Both the position numbers and the translations under genes were made by a program. A DNA stretch of 64,000 bases from Permianibacter aggregans (GTDB lineage: Bacteria; Pseudomonadota; Gammaproteobacteria; Enterobacterales; Permianibacteraceae), in the NCBI RefSeq assembly GCF_009756665.1, contig NZ_CP037953.1:2790001-2854000 (forward strand), written 5' to 3'. Of the stretch, positions 20,630 to 30,228 are shown piece after piece. The notes beneath the pieces are model-generated. The model saw only the letters and a list, made by a program, of their open reading frames with translations, had not been told where the DNA came from and did no database searches. Within the stretch, counting starts at the first letter, position 1. Each line of letters begins with the position of its first letter.

Positions 20630-21168
20630 GAAAGTTGATTGTCCCCGCAATGATAAGCGTTGGGATCCTGACTGGCTGTCTTGGTGAAGAAAACAGCGAT
20701 TTGAAGGCTTGGATACAGCAGGAAAAAGCCAAGCCGCCGGGCGCAATTCCGCCGATGCCGGAATTAAAGCCGCAAGAAGAATTTCGTTATGCTGCCGCTG
20801 ATTTGCGTAGCCCGTTTGCCGCTTTTCAATTGGGCCAGGTGGCACAGCTTGCGGAATTGGTGGAGGGCTGTCCTATTGATGCTCAGCCAGACCCGAATCG
20901 ACGCAAAGAAGATCTGGAGCGCTACACGCTGGAAACCTTGAAAATGGTTGGTGTGCTTGGCAAGCAAAACAACCTTCAAGCGATTATTCGAGGCACGGCC
21001 GGTACTAATGCCGGAGTGGTTTATCGGATTGGGGTTGGTAACCACCTAGGCATCAATCACGGCAAAGTGATCAGAATTACCGAAGAGCGCGTGACGTTGG
21101 AAGAACGTATCCCGGATGGCACTGGCTGCTGGGTTAAACGCGAAACTTATTTGAATTTGGGCGGCTGA
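20626..21168 (+). CDS. pilP: Type IV pilus lipoprotein PilP
   Basis: 180-aa lipoprotein with lipobox LTGC near residue 18, a flexible Pro-rich linker (KPPGAIPPMPELKPQEEF) and a C-terminal beta-sandwich (LETLKMVGVLGKQNNLQAII) that binds the PilQ N-domains. Its ATG overlaps the pilO stop (ATGA). Confidence 0.96.
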   Translation: MRKLIVPAMISVGILTGCLGEENSDLKAWIQQEKAKPPGAIPPMPELKPQEEFRYAAADLRSPFAAFQLGQVAQLAELVEGCPIDAQPDPNRRKEDLERYTLETLKMVGVLGKQNNLQAIIRGTAGTNAGVVYRIGVGNHLGINHGKVIRITEERVTLEERIPDGTGCWVKRETYLNLGG

Positions 21169-21191
21169 TAAGGCGCGCGGGAGTCGAGAAA

Positions 21192-23243
21192 ATGAAGCGG
21201 AATCACTATTCATCCATCGCACTGACACCAGTGGCGTTGTTACTGGCATTCGGTGGTCTCTGCGCCAACGCGGCCGACTTGAACAATATGACGTTCAATG
21301 CGCTTGGCGGCGATCGGGTCGAAGTGCGCCTGTCGTTGACCGAGCCGGTTGGCAATGTGCAGGCATTTACCACTGACAATCCAGCGAGAATATCTCTGGA
21401 TTTGCCTGGCGTGGTGCCGAAGGTCGAGCGTAAGACGCTGCCGATCGGCGCTGGCTACGCGCGCAGCGTTTCGGTCGCCGAAGCGCAGGGCCGCACTCGT
21501 GTCGTACTGTCACTTGAGCAACCGGTCAAATACACGACCCGCATGGATGGCAATGATTTTGTCATCATGCTTGGGGAAGGTTCAGGCGCTTCGTTGGCTG
21601 CTTTGCCGGCGGGGGCCGACAGCAAGCCGATGGCAAGCGGTAATGGTAAAGGCATTCGGGATATCGACTTCCGTCGGGGTGAAAAAGGCGAAGCACGGGT
21701 CTTGTTTAATTTGGCCGATCCGAAAGTTGGCATCGATGTCCGTCAGGAAGGGCGCACGGTTTATGCTGACTTTATTGGTACCTCGATTCCCGATGAACTG
21801 ATTCGCCGTCTTGATGTGGTGGATTTCGGTACGCCGGCAAAAATCGTCGACATATCACGCCGTGGCGGAACGGTGCAGGTCAAGATTGATACCATGGGTG
21901 AGTTTGATTATTTGGCTTATCAAGCCGACAACCAGTTCACCTTGGAACTGAAACCGTTAACCAAGCAGGAAGTTGAAGATCGTCGTGCACGTCAGCCGAC
22001 GTTCACTGGCGAGCGCTTGTCGCTGAACTTCCAGGATATCCAGGTTCGGGCAGTATTGCAGCTGATTGCTGACTACACCGGCATCAATATGGTGACTTCC
22101 GATACCGTCGGCGGTTCGATCACCTTGCGTTTGCAGAACGTGCCTTGGGATCAAGCCTTGGACATTATTCTGAAGACCAAAGGTCTCGATAAACGCCAGA
22201 ACGGTAACGTTATGTTGGTCGCTCCGGCTGATGAAATCGCCGCCCGTGAGCGTTTGGTGCTGGAGTCACAAAAGCAGCAGGAAGAGCTGGTGCAATTGCG
22301 CTCAGAATTCATTCAAATTAACTACGCCAAAGCATCCGATATCGCAACATTATTGAAAGCGAAAGAAAATATTCTGTTGTCAGACAGGGGGCAAGTTTCT
22401 GTTGATGAGCGTACGAATACGCTGCTGGTGCAAGATACACCACGCAAAATCGATGAAGTACGCCAGTTAATTCGTACTTTAGATATCCCGGTTCGTCAGG
22501 TGTTGATTGAGTCGCGTGTTGTAGTGGCCAATGATGACTTCACCCGCGAGCTTGGGGTTAAGTTCGGTGTTTCCGATAAAAACAGTCAAAGCGGTATGTC
22601 TGGTAACCTCACCGGTGCTGAAGGATTCCGCACAGCGGGTACCGCCGCTCAAACCGATCGCTTGAATGTTAACTTGCCGGTTGTGGGCGCGGCTGGTTCA
22701 TTGGGTTTCCAGATCGCCAGTCTAACTGACGGGACTATTCTTGACCTGGAGCTGTCGGCGTTGGAGTCCGAAGGCAAAGGCGAGGTGATCTCCAGCCCGC
22801 GCGTTTTGACCGCCAATCAGCGCGAATCCTACATTGAGTCAGGCGTGGAAATTCCCTATCTGCAAGCTTCTTCTGCTGGTAACACTAACGTTACCTTCCG
22901 GAAGGCAGTGTTGGGTCTGACGGTCAAACCGCAAATAACCCCAGATGATAACGTCATCCTCGATTTGACCGTCACCAAAGACAGTTTGGGGGTTGATACC
23001 GTTCGTGGCCCAGCAATTAATACCAATCGAGTTGGCACTCAGGTGTTGGTCCGGAATGGTGAAACCGTGGTTTTGGGCGGTATATTCGAAGAGGAAATGA
23101 TCAACAACCTTCGCAAAGTCCCATTCTTGGGTGACCTCCCTGGTCTTGGCTTCCTGTTCAGAACCAAAGAGAACCAAGCTAACCGTCAAGAATTGATCAT
23201 TTTCGTCACGCCGAAAATCGTCAAGGACATGGAAACCTACTAA
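21192..23243 (+). CDS. pilQ: Type IV pilus secretin PilQ
   Basis: 683-aa outer-membrane secretin through which the pilus passes. A signal peptide (about 1-27) is followed by AMIN domains that bind peptidoglycan (about 30-250), the short N0 STN domain (LSLNFQDIQVRAVLQLIADYTGINMV), an N1 domain and the secretin core with the signature VPFLGDLPGLGFLFR near the C-terminus. It is the last gene of pilMNOPQ. A GC-rich hairpin at 23256-23288 follows but lacks a clean T-run. Confidence 0.97.
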   Translation: MKRNHYSSIALTPVALLLAFGGLCANAADLNNMTFNALGGDRVEVRLSLTEPVGNVQAFTTDNPARISLDLPGVVPKVERKTLPIGAGYARSVSVAEAQGRTRVVLSLEQPVKYTTRMDGNDFVIMLGEGSGASLAALPAGADSKPMASGNGKGIRDIDFRRGEKGEARVLFNLADPKVGIDVRQEGRTVYADFIGTSIPDELIRRLDVVDFGTPAKIVDISRRGGTVQVKIDTMGEFDYLAYQADNQFTLELKPLTKQEVEDRRARQPTFTGERLSLNFQDIQVRAVLQLIADYTGINMVTSDTVGGSITLRLQNVPWDQALDIILKTKGLDKRQNGNVMLVAPADEIAARERLVLESQKQQEELVQLRSEFIQINYAKASDIATLLKAKENILLSDRGQVSVDERTNTLLVQDTPRKIDEVRQLIRTLDIPVRQVLIESRVVVANDDFTRELGVKFGVSDKNSQSGMSGNLTGAEGFRTAGTAAQTDRLNVNLPVVGAAGSLGFQIASLTDGTILDLELSALESEGKGEVISSPRVLTANQRESYIESGVEIPYLQASSAGNTNVTFRKAVLGLTVKPQITPDDNVILDLTVTKDSLGVDTVRGPAINTNRVGTQVLVRNGETVVLGGIFEEEMINNLRKVPFLGDLPGLGFLFRTKENQANRQELIIFVTPKIVKDMETY

Positions 23244-23255
23244 TCTCCAGGTAAT

Positions 23256-23288
23256 ATGGCCGCTCGGAAGTTGACAGCCGGCGGCCAT
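23256..23288 (+). terminator. Stem-loop after pilQ
   Basis: ATGGCCGC pairs with GCGGCCAT across a loop with further internal pairing. There is no strong T-run, so it may be an mRNA-stabilising hairpin or partial attenuator between pilQ and aroK rather than a strict terminator. Confidence 0.45.
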
Positions 23289-23368
23289 GCCCCTACCCTT
23301 TGCCGCCTTGCTTCCTGTTCACGAGGCGGGATTTCCCTTTAAGTCACTGATTTCTCAGCGTTTCATAG

Positions 23369-23890
23369 ATGAAGACCAATAAGCGCAATATATTTTTGAT
23401 CGGCCCGATGGGGGCCGGAAAAACCACGATCGGCAAGCAGGTCGCCCAGCTGTTGAAAATGGAGTTCATCGATGCCGACCAGGAAATCGAAGACCGGGCC
23501 GGGGCGCCGATCGACTGGATTTTCGAATTGGAAGGGGAAGAGGGCTTCCGCAAGCGCGAAGTCAAGATCATTGATGAATTGACGCTGCGTCAAGGCATTG
23601 TGCTGGCCACCGGTGGTGGCGCCATTGTTGCCAAGGAAAACCGCATAGCTCTGGCTGGTCGTGGTGCCGTCGTGTTTCTGGAAACCTCAATTGACCAGCA
23701 ACTGGAGCGTACTCGTAAAGACAAGCGCCGGCCATTGCTGCAAACCGACGATCCAAAAGAAACCCTGGAAGAGCTGGCCGAGAATCGTGATGAACTGTAC
23801 CGGGAAATCGCGGACTACATCGTCTCGACTGACCGTGGTTCGGTAAAGTCGGTCGCCAAAGACATTGTCGACATGATTCAGAGCGACTGA
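23369..23890 (+). CDS. aroK: Shikimate kinase
   Basis: 173-aa shikimate kinase (ATP-dependent phosphorylation of shikimate at the 3-hydroxyl). P-loop [11 protein letters not shown] is at about 11-21, the shikimate-binding region spans [13 protein letters not shown] and GGGAI, and the LID holds KDKRRPLL. The stop overlaps the aroB start, so the two pathway enzymes are coupled. The position after pilQ is conserved across Gammaproteobacteria. Confidence 0.97.
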   Translation: MKTNKRNIFLIGPMGAGKTTIGKQVAQLLKMEFIDADQEIEDRAGAPIDWIFELEGEEGFRKREVKIIDELTLRQGIVLATGGGAIVAKENRIALAGRGAVVFLETSIDQQLERTRKDKRRPLLQTDDPKETLEELAENRDELYREIADYIVSTDRGSVKSVAKDIVDMIQSD

Positions 23891-24972
23891 TGCGCCGTAT
23901 TGTCGAGGTGCCGGTCGATGGCCGTTCCTACTCGATTCATATCGGTACCGGATTACTGCAAGACACTTGTTTATGGCAAAGCCTGATCGGTAACGCTCAG
24001 GTTTTTGTCATTTCTGACGATCAGGTTGCTGGCCACTGGTTGCCGGCCGTGCAGCAAATGTTGAGTGCCGTCGACTACGAGCACTACATCATGCCGGCTG
24101 GCGAACAGCACAAGTCGCTGGAGCAGTTCAGTCGCATTATGGACCGGATGATGGCCGGTAAACGCCGCCGTAATGGCGTTGTCATTGCGCTGGGGGGCGG
24201 TGTTGTTGGTGACTTAGCGGGATTCGTTGCCGCAACCTATCAGCGCGGTTGCGCGATCATTCAGGTGCCGACGACCTTGTTGGCCATGGTGGATTCCTCC
24301 GTAGGTGGCAAGACCGCCATCAATCACCCGGCCGGCAAGAATATGATTGGCGCCTTTCATCATCCACGCGCCGTCATCGCCGATTTGCAAACCTTGACGA
24401 CCTTACCGGCGCGCGAATTTGCTGCTGGCATGGCCGAAGTGATCAAGTATGCGGTGATTAAAGATCGGGAATTTCTGCCGTGGCTTGAGCAGCACCGTGA
24501 GGCGCTGATCAGGCGTGAACCGCAAGTATTGATGGATGCGGTAGCCCGCAGTTGTGAGAACAAAGCGAACATTGTCAGCCGTGATCCGACTGAACAAGGC
24601 GAACGGGCATTGTTGAACCTTGGCCATACGTTTGGCCACGCGATTGAAACCGAACTCGGTTATGGCTCCTGGCTGCATGGTGAGGCGGTGGCGACGGGAA
24701 TCATCTTGGCCTGCAAGCTGGCAGAGCGTCTCGGGCGATTGCCAGATGATTCATTTCGTTGCCGATTGCAGTCGCTATTCAACGCCTTCGATTTACCGGT
24801 GGCATTACCTGACGATATCGATCTAACTCGGTTGATTGAACACATGAAGCTCGACAAGAAAAATCAGCGCGATGAAATTCGGTTTGTACTGCCGAATGCT
24901 AATGGCGACAGCGATATCGTCGATGGAGTTCCGGTTGCTGCGGTGCTTGATGCCTTGCAGCAGCGGGATTGA
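23890..24972 (+). CDS. aroB: 3-dehydroquinate synthase
   Basis: 360-aa AroB, which makes 3-dehydroquinate from DAHP with NAD and a divalent metal. Motifs: GGGVVGDLAGFVAATYQRG (NAD binding), the PTTLLAMVDSSVGGKTAIN signature, and metal ligands in AEVIKYAVIKD, LNLGHTFGHAIE and LHGEAV. The start overlaps the aroK stop by one base. No clear terminator follows; the next 490 bp contain palindromic repeats. Confidence 0.97.
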   Translation: MRRIVEVPVDGRSYSIHIGTGLLQDTCLWQSLIGNAQVFVISDDQVAGHWLPAVQQMLSAVDYEHYIMPAGEQHKSLEQFSRIMDRMMAGKRRRNGVVIALGGGVVGDLAGFVAATYQRGCAIIQVPTTLLAMVDSSVGGKTAINHPAGKNMIGAFHHPRAVIADLQTLTTLPAREFAAGMAEVIKYAVIKDREFLPWLEQHREALIRREPQVLMDAVARSCENKANIVSRDPTEQGERALLNLGHTFGHAIETELGYGSWLHGEAVATGIILACKLAERLGRLPDDSFRCRLQSLFNAFDLPVALPDDIDLTRLIEHMKLDKKNQRDEIRFVLPNANGDSDIVDGVPVAAVLDALQQRD

Positions 24973-25060
24973 TCAACGGCTAGCCGGCCGCCACCAACCT
25001 TTCTAGAAGTCATCTCAACAATGCCTGGAGCTCGATGATCTGCGCGAATGCGATGCTCGG

Positions 25061-25181
25061 AAAAATCCGCCGGGAGCGGATTTTCGTGTAACCCGAAGGG
25101 GACTTCACACGGAAGTGAAGTCCAAAAATCCGCCGGGAGCGGATTTTCGTGTAACCCGGAGGGTGAACCACATGGATGTGG
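25061..25181. repeat. Tandem palindromic repeat block between aroB and damX
   Basis: A 40-bp unit occurs at 25061-25100 and 25124-25163 with one mismatch (period 63 bp). Each unit is itself a hairpin (AAAATCCGC/GCGGATTTT). The 23-bp spacer is a second palindrome (GGACTTCAC at 25100-25108, GTGAAGTCC at 25115-25123). A third (CCACAT/ATGTGG, 25168-25181) follows copy 2. The remaining parts of the 487-bp gap (24973-25459) show no gene, terminator or convincing promoter to me. Confidence 0.85.
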
Positions 25182-25459
25182 CGAGCAATCCTCATTTCCT
25201 ACCTGTAAACTGCGGTTCCTGCGCTTCCATTCGCGTACCTCTTCATCGCCCAGACTATTTTTGAGATGGCTTCTAGTCTTCACTCGTTACGACGTTATTT
25301 TTTCGCTCAGCTTTTTCCGGTTTCACGTCTTTAACGAAAACAAGACGAGGCTTGGAAATGCTCGGAACATTCTGAACTGTAATCGGCTCGCTTTACCGAT
25401 TTCGGGCGTTATGGCAAGGTAGCGAGCGGTATCACCCCGAATCGCATAGGACCTCGTTC

Positions 25460-26989
25460 ATGGTCACCCATACGGCCGTCACCGCGTTTCATTGCGCCAC
25501 GCCGGCTCTGTCACAACTCGATGATCAGTTGCAGCATTTTTGTCATTACGGTCGCGCGTTGACATTGGTGATCGGTCCGCCGGGCAGTGGTCGCAGTCAT
25601 CTGGCCCGTCGTCTGAAACAAATGCTGTCGACGCATTTGCCGGTGGCGCTGATTGAGGCGCATCCGCTGTTGAGCGCCGATCAGCTCAATCAAAGCACAT
25701 TGCAGCAGTTTGGCTTGACGCAGTATGCGTTGCAGAACACTGAACTATCACTGGCAATCAGTCAGGCAGCTCCGGGGCGGCGAGTGTTGATTGTTGATGA
25801 TGCCCAAGACCTTGGTTTGCATTTGCTGCGGGCATTGATGGAGGCAGTTGCCGCCGAATGGGAACGCGAAGATCCGCGTTTGTGCCTGGTGTTGGTTGGC
25901 GATGAAATGCTGGAAACGGCGTTGGCTGAATTATCGTTCAGTGCCATTCCGGCGGAAGAGATCCAGCGTCTGCATATGCCGGCTTTTTCGTTGGATGATG
26001 CGACGCGACTGGCCACGGTTTGGGCCGCCTCGATGGCCGAACCGGAACCCGGGCGTGAAACGGTGCGCGCGGCGTGGCAAAAAAGTATTGGTCGACCCGG
26101 AACCTTGTTGAGTTGGTTAAGTTCATCTGGAGCGCATATGGCTGAGTCGCACGAACAGGACGAATCGGAACTGGATGCCGTCGAACACGTCAGCAACGGC
26201 CAGTATTCTTTGATGGAAAAATACGGCTGGTTGAAATTGCCGCTGATTTTTCTTGGGGTGTTCACCCTGGCGCTGATTCTGCTTTATCAGCGTGAATTCA
26301 ATGAATGGATTAGCGGTGAAGAAAAGCCTGCACAAAGCACGGTGTCAGGCAACCGGGAAAGTCTGGCGATTGATGCGCAATCCCTCTCCACACCTGATAC
26401 TGAGCCAGCACCGCTGACCATCGTTGATGAAGGTGAAGCAACCACTGGCGCCGAGTCGCAAACTGAGGCCGAGCAAACCGGTGGCATCGCCGTTATCGAG
26501 CCATCGCCTGTTACCATGTTGCCAAGCGAAACCGTGACACGTCAGCCGGAGGCGAAACCGGAGCCGAAGCCTGAACTGAAACCGGAGCAAAAACCAGAAC
26601 CGAATTCAGAACGTCAGCCAGACCCCGTGATAGCAAAAGCGCCAGCAACCAAACCGGAGCATACCGCCGTCACGTCCGGATTGAGTCGCGACGAGCAGCG
26701 CTTGCTGGACGCCAGCAATAAATATTTTGCAGTACAGATCATCGCGCTGAGCGATCCGGATGGTCTGCAAAGCTTCCAACGAAAACATGATTTGCAAGAG
26801 GCCCTGCATTATCGTAGTCAGCGCAATGGCAAGCCCTGGCACGTGCTGGTGTTGGCGCCATTTGCCGATCGCGCGGCGGCCGAAAAGGCACGTGACAGCT
26901 TGCCGGCCGAGGTGCGCAAACAAGGTCCATGGATCAAGTCTTTGGCCGCGATTCAGCAGGAAATCAACGCCGCTGGCCATCAACGCTGA
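25460..26989 (+). CDS. damX: AAA ATPase-SPOR domain protein, DamX-like
   Basis: 509-aa protein. The N-terminal ExeA/GspA-like ATPase domain has Walker A GPPGSGRS (about 39-46) and Walker B VLIVDDAQ. A TM segment (about 258-280, LPLIFLGVFTLALILLY) leads to a periplasmic Pro/Glu/Lys-rich linker with PEPKPE-type repeats (about 355-395) and a C-terminal SPOR domain (about 420-500) expected to bind denuded septal glycan. It lies in the aroB-damX position known in Gammaproteobacteria, which supports a cell-division role. Whether the ATPase is active cannot be told from sequence. Confidence 0.87.
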   Translation: MVTHTAVTAFHCATPALSQLDDQLQHFCHYGRALTLVIGPPGSGRSHLARRLKQMLSTHLPVALIEAHPLLSADQLNQSTLQQFGLTQYALQNTELSLAISQAAPGRRVLIVDDAQDLGLHLLRALMEAVAAEWEREDPRLCLVLVGDEMLETALAELSFSAIPAEEIQRLHMPAFSLDDATRLATVWAASMAEPEPGRETVRAAWQKSIGRPGTLLSWLSSSGAHMAESHEQDESELDAVEHVSNGQYSLMEKYGWLKLPLIFLGVFTLALILLYQREFNEWISGEEKPAQSTVSGNRESLAIDAQSLSTPDTEPAPLTIVDEGEATTGAESQTEAEQTGGIAVIEPSPVTMLPSETVTRQPEAKPEPKPELKPEQKPEPNSERQPDPVIAKAPATKPEHTAVTSGLSRDEQRLLDASNKYFAVQIIALSDPDGLQSFQRKHDLQEALHYRSQRNGKPWHVLVLAPFADRAAAEKARDSLPAEVRKQGPWIKSLAAIQQEINAAGHQR

Positions 26990-27082
26990 TTTTGGCTGTC
27001 TTCGTCATTACGCAAGCGGCCTTCGCCATAACGTAATAAAATGCCGGGCTTGAACTCCTCCATTTCAACCCCGGATTACCTG

Positions 27083-28156
27083 ATGACCACGCTGAAAAAC
27101 GATCGATATTTACGCGCAGCCCTACGGCAACCGGTGGATTGCACCCCGGTCTGGATGATGCGTCAGGCCGGTCGTTATCTGCCGGAATACAAAGCCACCC
27201 GTGAGCAGGCCGGCAGTTTCATGAGCCTGTGCAGCAATCCGGATTTGGCCTGTGAAGTGACGCTGCAGCCTTTGCGCCGCTTTCCGCTCGATGCCGCCAT
27301 TTTGTTCTCCGATATTCTGACCGTACCGGACGCCATGGGTTTGGGGCTGTCGTTTGCGGCCGGCGAAGGTCCGCAGTTTGCCCGCCCGGTACGCAGCGAA
27401 GCTGATATCCGTCAACTGCCCATTCCTGATCCGGAAACCGAATTGCGTTACGTCATGGACGCGGTGCGCACGATACGCCGGGAACTGAGCGGCCGGGTGC
27501 CGTTGATTGGCTTTTGCGGCAGTCCGTGGACGATTGCGACCTATATGGTGGAAGGCTCGGGCAGCAAGGAATACGCGCACGTCAAAGGCATGCTCTATGG
27601 CAATCCGGAGGCAATGCACGCACTGCTGGCAAAGATTACGGAAGCCAGCATCCAGTACCTGAATGCCCAAGTTGCGGCCGGTGCCCAGGCGCTGATGATT
27701 TTTGACACCTGGGGTGGCGTGCTGACACCGAGCAGCTACCAGGAGTTTTCGCTGGCTTACATGGCGAAAATGGTCGCCAACCTAACCCGCGAAGCGGATG
27801 GTCGGCGCGTGCCGGTGACGCTATTCACCAAAGGCGGTGGAGCCTGGCTCGATAAAATGGCCGAGTCCGGTTGTGATGTGCTCGGCGTTGATTGGACCTG
27901 TGATCTGCGTGATGCCCGCGCCCGAACCCAAAACAAAGTGGCGCTGCAAGGGAATCTTGATCCGTCGGTATTGTATGCACCGCCGGAAAAAATTCGCGAG
28001 CATGTCGGTGCAATGTTGGCGAGTTACGGTCAAGGTCCGGGCCATATCGCCAACCTCGGTCACGGCATTCATCAGTTCGTCAATCCGGAACATGCGGCGG
28101 TGTTTGTTGATGCTGTGCACGAAATGTCGCGGGGTTATCATCAGGGCTTGGCCTGA
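27083..28156 (+). CDS. hemE: Uroporphyrinogen decarboxylase
   Basis: 357-aa HemE, which decarboxylates the four acetate side chains of uroporphyrinogen III to give coproporphyrinogen III. Signatures: [44 protein letters not shown] and the C-terminal NLGHGI. The ATG at 27083 ([12 protein letters not shown]) matches the family start better than an upstream ATG at 27041. Confidence 0.96.
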   Translation: MTTLKNDRYLRAALRQPVDCTPVWMMRQAGRYLPEYKATREQAGSFMSLCSNPDLACEVTLQPLRRFPLDAAILFSDILTVPDAMGLGLSFAAGEGPQFARPVRSEADIRQLPIPDPETELRYVMDAVRTIRRELSGRVPLIGFCGSPWTIATYMVEGSGSKEYAHVKGMLYGNPEAMHALLAKITEASIQYLNAQVAAGAQALMIFDTWGGVLTPSSYQEFSLAYMAKMVANLTREADGRRVPVTLFTKGGGAWLDKMAESGCDVLGVDWTCDLRDARARTQNKVALQGNLDPSVLYAPPEKIREHVGAMLASYGQGPGHIANLGHGIHQFVNPEHAAVFVDAVHEMSRGYHQGLA

Positions 28157-28167
28157 CAAATTCTTCG

Positions 28168-28197
28168 CGCCTGCGTCATTCGCGATTGACGCAGGCG
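28168..28197. repeat. Perfect 11-bp inverted repeat after hemE
   Basis: CGCCTGCGTCA pairs with TGACGCAGGCG across an 8-bp spacer, 12 bp after the hemE stop. No T-run follows, so it is either a rho-independent-like hairpin of low efficiency or an mRNA 3'-end structure. Confidence 0.6.
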
Positions 28198-28285
28198 TCA
28201 ACGATATTCGAACGAGCAGTGCTTGTCAGCGCGTTATCAGCGATCGTACAGTGCCAATTCCCTCATCCTGAGACAGTGCTGTAAC

Positions 28286-29677
28286 GTGACCGACTCAATA
28301 CTTCGCGAACGCTTCAACCGGATGCAACAGGCGTTTCGCCAGGAACCGTATCCCTCCCTTGATCATCGCCGCGATCGCTTGAATCGTTTGCTGCAGTTGC
28401 TGAAAAAACATCAAAAAGAAATTGCCGAGGCGATTGACGAGGATTTTGGTCAGCGCTCAACAACCGAAACCTCGATCGTCGATCTCTACCCCAGCATCGA
28501 AGAGATTCGTCATACTCGCAGTCAACTGCGGCGCTGGATGAAAGTGCGCAAAGTGTCGGTGCCGCTGTCATTGAAACCGGGCCGGGCAAAAATTCTGCCG
28601 CAGCCGCTTGGTGTCGTCGGCATTATCGTGCCGTGGAACTACCCCATCTTTCTGTTGTTCGGTCCGCTCTGCAATGCGCTGGCTGCCGGCAATGTCTGCA
28701 TGATCAAACCCAGTGAGTTTACGCCGGCCTACGGCGCGTTGATGTCACGTTTGTTCGCTGAATATTTTTCTTCCGACGAAGTCGCCATCATTGAAGGTGG
28801 TGTTGACGTAGCCGAAGCCTTCAGTCGTTTGCCATTCAACCATCTGCTGTTCACCGGCTCGACCGCCGTCGGCAAAAAAGTCATGAAAGCGGCGGCCGAG
28901 CATTTAACCCCCGTCACACTGGAGCTCGGTGGCAAATCCCCGGCGATTGTAAGTGAGCATTTTTCGCTGAAAACCGCCGCCAATCGGTTGATTTCGACCA
29001 AGCTGACCAATGCCGGGCAAACCTGCATCGCACCGGATTATGTGTTGATTCCGTTTGGACAGGAAAAAGCGTTTTTGACTGAAGCGAAAAAAGTCGCCGC
29101 CAGTCGCTATCCAGACTGGCCCGGAAAGGATTATTGCCAGATCATCGATGAACGCCAGCGCCAGCGCATCATGGATATTCTTGCCGATGCGGAGAAAAAA
29201 GGCGCTGAAGTGATCAAGCTGATCGATGCCGAAGACAGCGAACGTTTCGTCGTGCCCCGCATCGTGTTCAACAGCCATGATCAAATGCGCTTGATGCAAG
29301 AAGAATTGTTCGCGCCGATTCTACCGGTGCTCAGTTATCGGGCGATGATCGATGCTATTCAGTACATCAATGATCGGCCAAGGCCGCTGGCGCTGTATCT
29401 ATTTTCCGATCATGAACAGGAACAGTGGCAGGTGTTGCAGGAAACCCATGCCGGTGGCGTCACGATCAATGATTGTCTGGTGCATTGCGGTGTGTCGGCA
29501 TTGCCGTTTGGTGGCATCGGTCCCAGCGGTATTGGCCAATATCATGGTGAGGCCGGTTTCAATACCTTCTCGCATCTGAAATCCGTGTTCAAACAGTCTT
29601 CGCTGAGCGGTGTGCCGATGATGTATCCGCCGTACAATGGCCTGACCCGTTGGCTGGTCAAGCTGCTGATTCGTTAA
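28286..29677 (+). CDS. Aldehyde dehydrogenase, coniferyl-aldehyde dehydrogenase-like
   Basis: 463-aa NAD(P)-dependent aldehyde dehydrogenase. The Rossmann region has PWNYPIFLLFGPLCNALAAGN, the general base Glu lies in TLELGGKSP and the nucleophile Cys in NAGQTCIAP. The short length and C-terminal membrane-associating-like tail (PYNGLTRWLVKLLIR) put it with the class 3/coniferyl-aldehyde dehydrogenases acting on medium-chain, fatty or aromatic aldehydes. GTG at 28286 is the most likely start. It is first in an operon with the Tat-signal protein (5 bp later) and the GMC oxidoreductase, so it probably oxidises the aldehyde that the GMC enzyme makes. Confidence 0.88.
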   Translation: MTDSILRERFNRMQQAFRQEPYPSLDHRRDRLNRLLQLLKKHQKEIAEAIDEDFGQRSTTETSIVDLYPSIEEIRHTRSQLRRWMKVRKVSVPLSLKPGRAKILPQPLGVVGIIVPWNYPIFLLFGPLCNALAAGNVCMIKPSEFTPAYGALMSRLFAEYFSSDEVAIIEGGVDVAEAFSRLPFNHLLFTGSTAVGKKVMKAAAEHLTPVTLELGGKSPAIVSEHFSLKTAANRLISTKLTNAGQTCIAPDYVLIPFGQEKAFLTEAKKVAASRYPDWPGKDYCQIIDERQRQRIMDILADAEKKGAEVIKLIDAEDSERFVVPRIVFNSHDQMRLMQEELFAPILPVLSYRAMIDAIQYINDRPRPLALYLFSDHEQEQWQVLQETHAGGVTINDCLVHCGVSALPFGGIGPSGIGQYHGEAGFNTFSHLKSVFKQSSLSGVPMMYPPYNGLTRWLVKLLIR

Positions 29678-29682
29678 CGCTG

Positions 29683-30228
29683 ATGAAACTCTCGCGTCGT
29701 CAATTATTGATCGCAGGCATTGCCAGCGCCGCTGCTGCCGGCGGGGTTGCCTTGGTCACTCTGCGACCACGCACGCGAGAAATGCCGATGCCAATCAGTG
29801 AATTTCTACGCGAGCACGACAAAAGCCTTTTGATAGCGTTGGCGCAAGTGCTACTCGCTGGGGCGCTCAGTGAAGACGAAGCTCAGCAAACAACACAATT
29901 GCAAACGGTCATCGAACGTCTGGATGCGGCCTGTCTGCTGCTCTATCCGCGCGCCCGTGACGAGCTGCGCGAGTTGTTCGATTTGCTCGATCATCAGGCC
30001 GGGCGTTTCTTGTTGACCGGTGACGCCCTGGCGGTCGAACAGCGCGACAGTGCCGCACGTGAGCAGATACTGGAAAGCTGGCGCCAACATTTCTTGGCGT
30101 TGATCACCAGCGCCTACCACGGCCTGCACAATCTCGTCATTGCCTCGTTTTACGGCGACCCGCAGCACTGGCATTTGCTCGATTACGCCGGACCGCCGAC
30201 CGTACGGGTTTATCCGGAGTCGGTATGA
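29683..30228 (+). CDS. Tat-signal small protein, putative subunit of the GMC dehydrogenase
   Basis: 181-aa protein starting MKLSRRQLLIAG, a twin-arginine export signal (about 1-28), followed by an all-helical domain rich in Leu and Arg, ending in HGLHNLVIASFYGDPQHW. Its position directly before and overlapping the GMC oxidoreductase parallels the small Tat-exported subunits of membrane-bound gluconate/alcohol dehydrogenases. I infer that it helps assemble, anchor or co-export the flavoprotein. No catalytic motif is visible. ATG at 29683 follows the ALDH stop by 5 bp. Confidence 0.7.
   Translation: MKLSRRQLLIAGIASAAAAGGVALVTLRPRTREMPMPISEFLREHDKSLLIALAQVLLAGALSEDEAQQTTQLQTVIERLDAACLLLYPRARDELRELFDLLDHQAGRFLLTGDALAVEQRDSAAREQILESWRQHFLALITSAYHGLHNLVIASFYGDPQHWHLLDYAGPPTVRVYPESV

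Noticed and set aside
25048-25422. 124-codon frame through the palindromic repeats between aroB and damX
   Set aside because: Its repeated peptide derives directly from the repeated DNA and there is no ribosome-binding site. The structure is better explained as intergenic palindromes.
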